DNA of 20,808 bases, from assembly GCA_000226015.1 (NCBI GenBank), contig JH152696.1, forward strand, positions 154,557 through 175,364, written 5' to 3'. This DNA comes from Mnemiopsis leidyi. Taxonomy: Eukaryota > Ctenophora > Tentaculata > Lobata > Bolinopsidae. Shown here piece after piece: positions 19,443 through 20,808 of the stretch. The position numbers were made by a program, and so were the translations under genes. The notes under the pieces were generated by a model that saw only the letters and a program-made list of their open reading frames with translations, was not told the DNA's origin and made no database searches. Positions within the stretch are counted from its first letter, which is position 1; each line of letters starts with the position of its first letter.

Positions 19443-20391
19443 GTGAGTATTAAGACAAATATTCTTTTGTTTTTAAGAATATTAGGTGAATTTTGTAAGA
19501 AAAAAATTTATTAAAAAGCAGCTTACAAATTCTTGATTTTAAATTATTTTCAATAATTCTACATATTATCCTGGGCATGATGATATTAGTAAAGTGTTAG
19601 TTGATACTTAATTAAATTGGTTATAGTTTCTAAAGTGCTTGTAGATGAAAATAGTACTAGTGGTTTATAGAAATTTTTTGAACAGGTGTAAATTGGTTAT
19701 GAACAAATTGTTATCTGCGAATCAAGAACAATTGCCTTTGGTTTGTTACATCAATAATTTTGAGAATCTGTCATTCCTGTTCCAATCTGGCATACAAAAT
19801 CAGAAGGTGTAACTTTTATATCGAACCATGAAAATTTTGGCTGTTCAACGGTCTCGAGAGACTAGCGAGTCTTGGACTGGACGATTCATCGAATAAAGCT
19901 TCTAAAATATCGGAAGTCACGAAGTGAAATATATGTATGACAGTCGCTGAGTGATATTTCATTTCTACAGAAATCAGAATCTTAGATCTTAATCAGCTTA
20001 TGTTTCGCATCATTTGATTTCCTAGTTGATCTCAAATTCCCTTCTTGTCTTTCAAGGTGATTATAGATATCGATTCCAGTCTATCTGGAACCTATTTGCC
20101 TCAGAAATTATAAAGAAGTAGGCCTAACTAGATACACAAATTGCTGTGTAGTTTTGCGACAAGGGCTTTCCGCTTTGGTTACTCGACGTCCTCTGTTTTG
20201 ATTTGTTTATTTCTTTGTCTTTTTCGACCAAGACTCCTTCTTCTGTACTTGGTTCATGGTTGTATTTTATTTTATTAGTTTTTATCTTGCTCCTCATTGA
20301 CAAACAGCAAATTATAAGTAAGAACTCCGTTCTCGCTAAAATATTCTCGCTAAGTAATGTATATTTATCTTAACTCTGATTACTTGTGCAG
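19443..20391 (+). other. Gap between ligase exon 11 and the transporter, no exon found
   Basis: About 950 bp read in all forward frames for the PKxxSGKxLR motif; none found. A possible acceptor at about 19970 (tttctacag) opens onto KSES and a stop, which would give a ligase without its catalytic lysine. The rest is AT-rich with no recognisable repeat. Confidence 0.55.
20378..20391 (+). promoter_or_regulatory. 3' splice site 39 nt upstream of transporter start
   Basis: ctgattacttgtgcag precedes 39 nt of untranslated sequence and the ATG at 20431. It is consistent with a 5' UTR intron or leader trans-splicing. Confidence 0.45.
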
Positions 20392-20430
20392 TGCCCCTGC
20401 TTTACTTTATCCGCTAGTCGCATCAAGACT

Positions 20431-20808
20431 ATGACAGAACAGTCACAGATGCAGACAGAAGTTGATGATGCGACAGTGATCGTCAACAGAACCGCGGTGG
20501 GAAAAGATGAGCAGAGTAAAATCAGCCACCAGACAGAAGATCATCAGCCCACATTTAGGACACTTAACACTGGAAAATCCTGTGAAACCCAAAGCAGAGA
20601 GTTTAGAACGACTCTCTCAACTGTGAAGTCGATCTACAGAAAAATCGAAGGAAAACTCCTCATTTTCTTGGCCGGATTTCTAGGGGCAGTGGCGTTTGCC
20701 ACGGCAAAACTGGTTCCTGATATGCCTGTAGGACAATTTTCCTTTGCCAACTTCCTTTTTGTAAGTTTTTTTATTTTGCCAGTCCTCGCATTTCAAGAAA
20801 CAGCTTCG
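20431..20808 (+). CDS. SLC35G/EamA-like drug/metabolite transporter, 5' part
   Basis: 126 codons open to the right edge. The first 75 or so residues are polar, Thr/Gln/Glu-rich and cytoplasmic in character. Then KSIYRKIEGK leads into TM1 (LLIFLAGFLGAVAFATAKLV), the loop PDMPVGQFSFANF and TM2 (FLFVSFFILPVLAF). The short TM1, the P-x-x-Q loop and TM2 fit the EamA fold of the drug/metabolite transporter superfamily, which includes SLC35G proteins. The full protein should have about ten helices, mostly outside the window. A GTAAGT at 20761 looks like a donor, but the frame on both sides forms one continuous TM2, so I read through it. Substrate unknown. It follows the ligase on the same strand. 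Confidence 0.75.
   Translation, partial: MTEQSQMQTEVDDATVIVNRTAVGKDEQSKISHQTEDHQPTFRTLNTGKSCETQSREFRTTLSTVKSIYRKIEGKLLIFLAGFLGAVAFATAKLVPDMPVGQFSFANFLFVSFFILPVLAFQETAS

Noticed and set aside
20226..20262. TKTPSSVLGS-like frame as a possible A10 (PKxxSGKxLR) exon of the ligase
   Set aside because: The Gly-Lys pair and following basic residues are absent and no acceptor fits the phase.

Overview
The window comes from an invertebrate animal genome. Coding sequence is broken into short exons with GT-AG introns, the background is AT-rich, and the genes are metazoan types: an ER-type FKBP, a rhodopsin-like GPCR pair, a 4-coumarate/luciferase-like acyl-CoA ligase and an SLC35G/EamA-like transporter. 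I see no prokaryotic organisation, rRNA, tRNA or CRISPR array. The phylum cannot be fixed from the sequence alone.

Layout. (1) About 160-6290, minus strand: an FKBP-type peptidyl-prolyl isomerase with a signal peptide. Three exons are visible and the 3' end lies off the left edge. Its large first intron holds, on the opposite strand, a tandem pair of GPCR genes: a wrecked copy (3699-4651) and a nearly intact one with a single frameshift (4958-5876). (2) About 6300-14195: no gene I can support. The notable part is 9320-10920, a cluster of short GC-rich palindromic and direct-repeat modules. Several of these look like roughly 60-100 bp insertions between 9-13 bp direct repeats, next to two larger foldback elements. 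(3) 14196-19442, plus strand: eleven consecutive exons (509 codons) of an AMP-forming acyl-CoA ligase with a mitochondrial-type N-terminus. The last exon, which should carry the catalytic lysine of motif A10, is not found. (4) 20431 to the right edge, plus strand: the first coding exon of an SLC35G-like transporter.

Two themes recur. First, in two unrelated genes (FKBP exon 2 and ligase exon 9) a minisatellite has copied the 3' splice site together with the first bases of the exon, leaving arrays of decoy acceptors. Second, all five gene starts have a good 3' splice site 3-51 nt upstream of the ATG. This would fit spliced-leader trans-splicing, or a habit of placing an intron just before the start codon.

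The genes do not form an obvious pathway: protein folding in the ER, an orphan receptor, fatty/aryl acid activation and a membrane transporter. The strongest leads are the nested receptor pair, the duplicated splice acceptors, the ATG-proximal acceptors and the small palindromic insertions.
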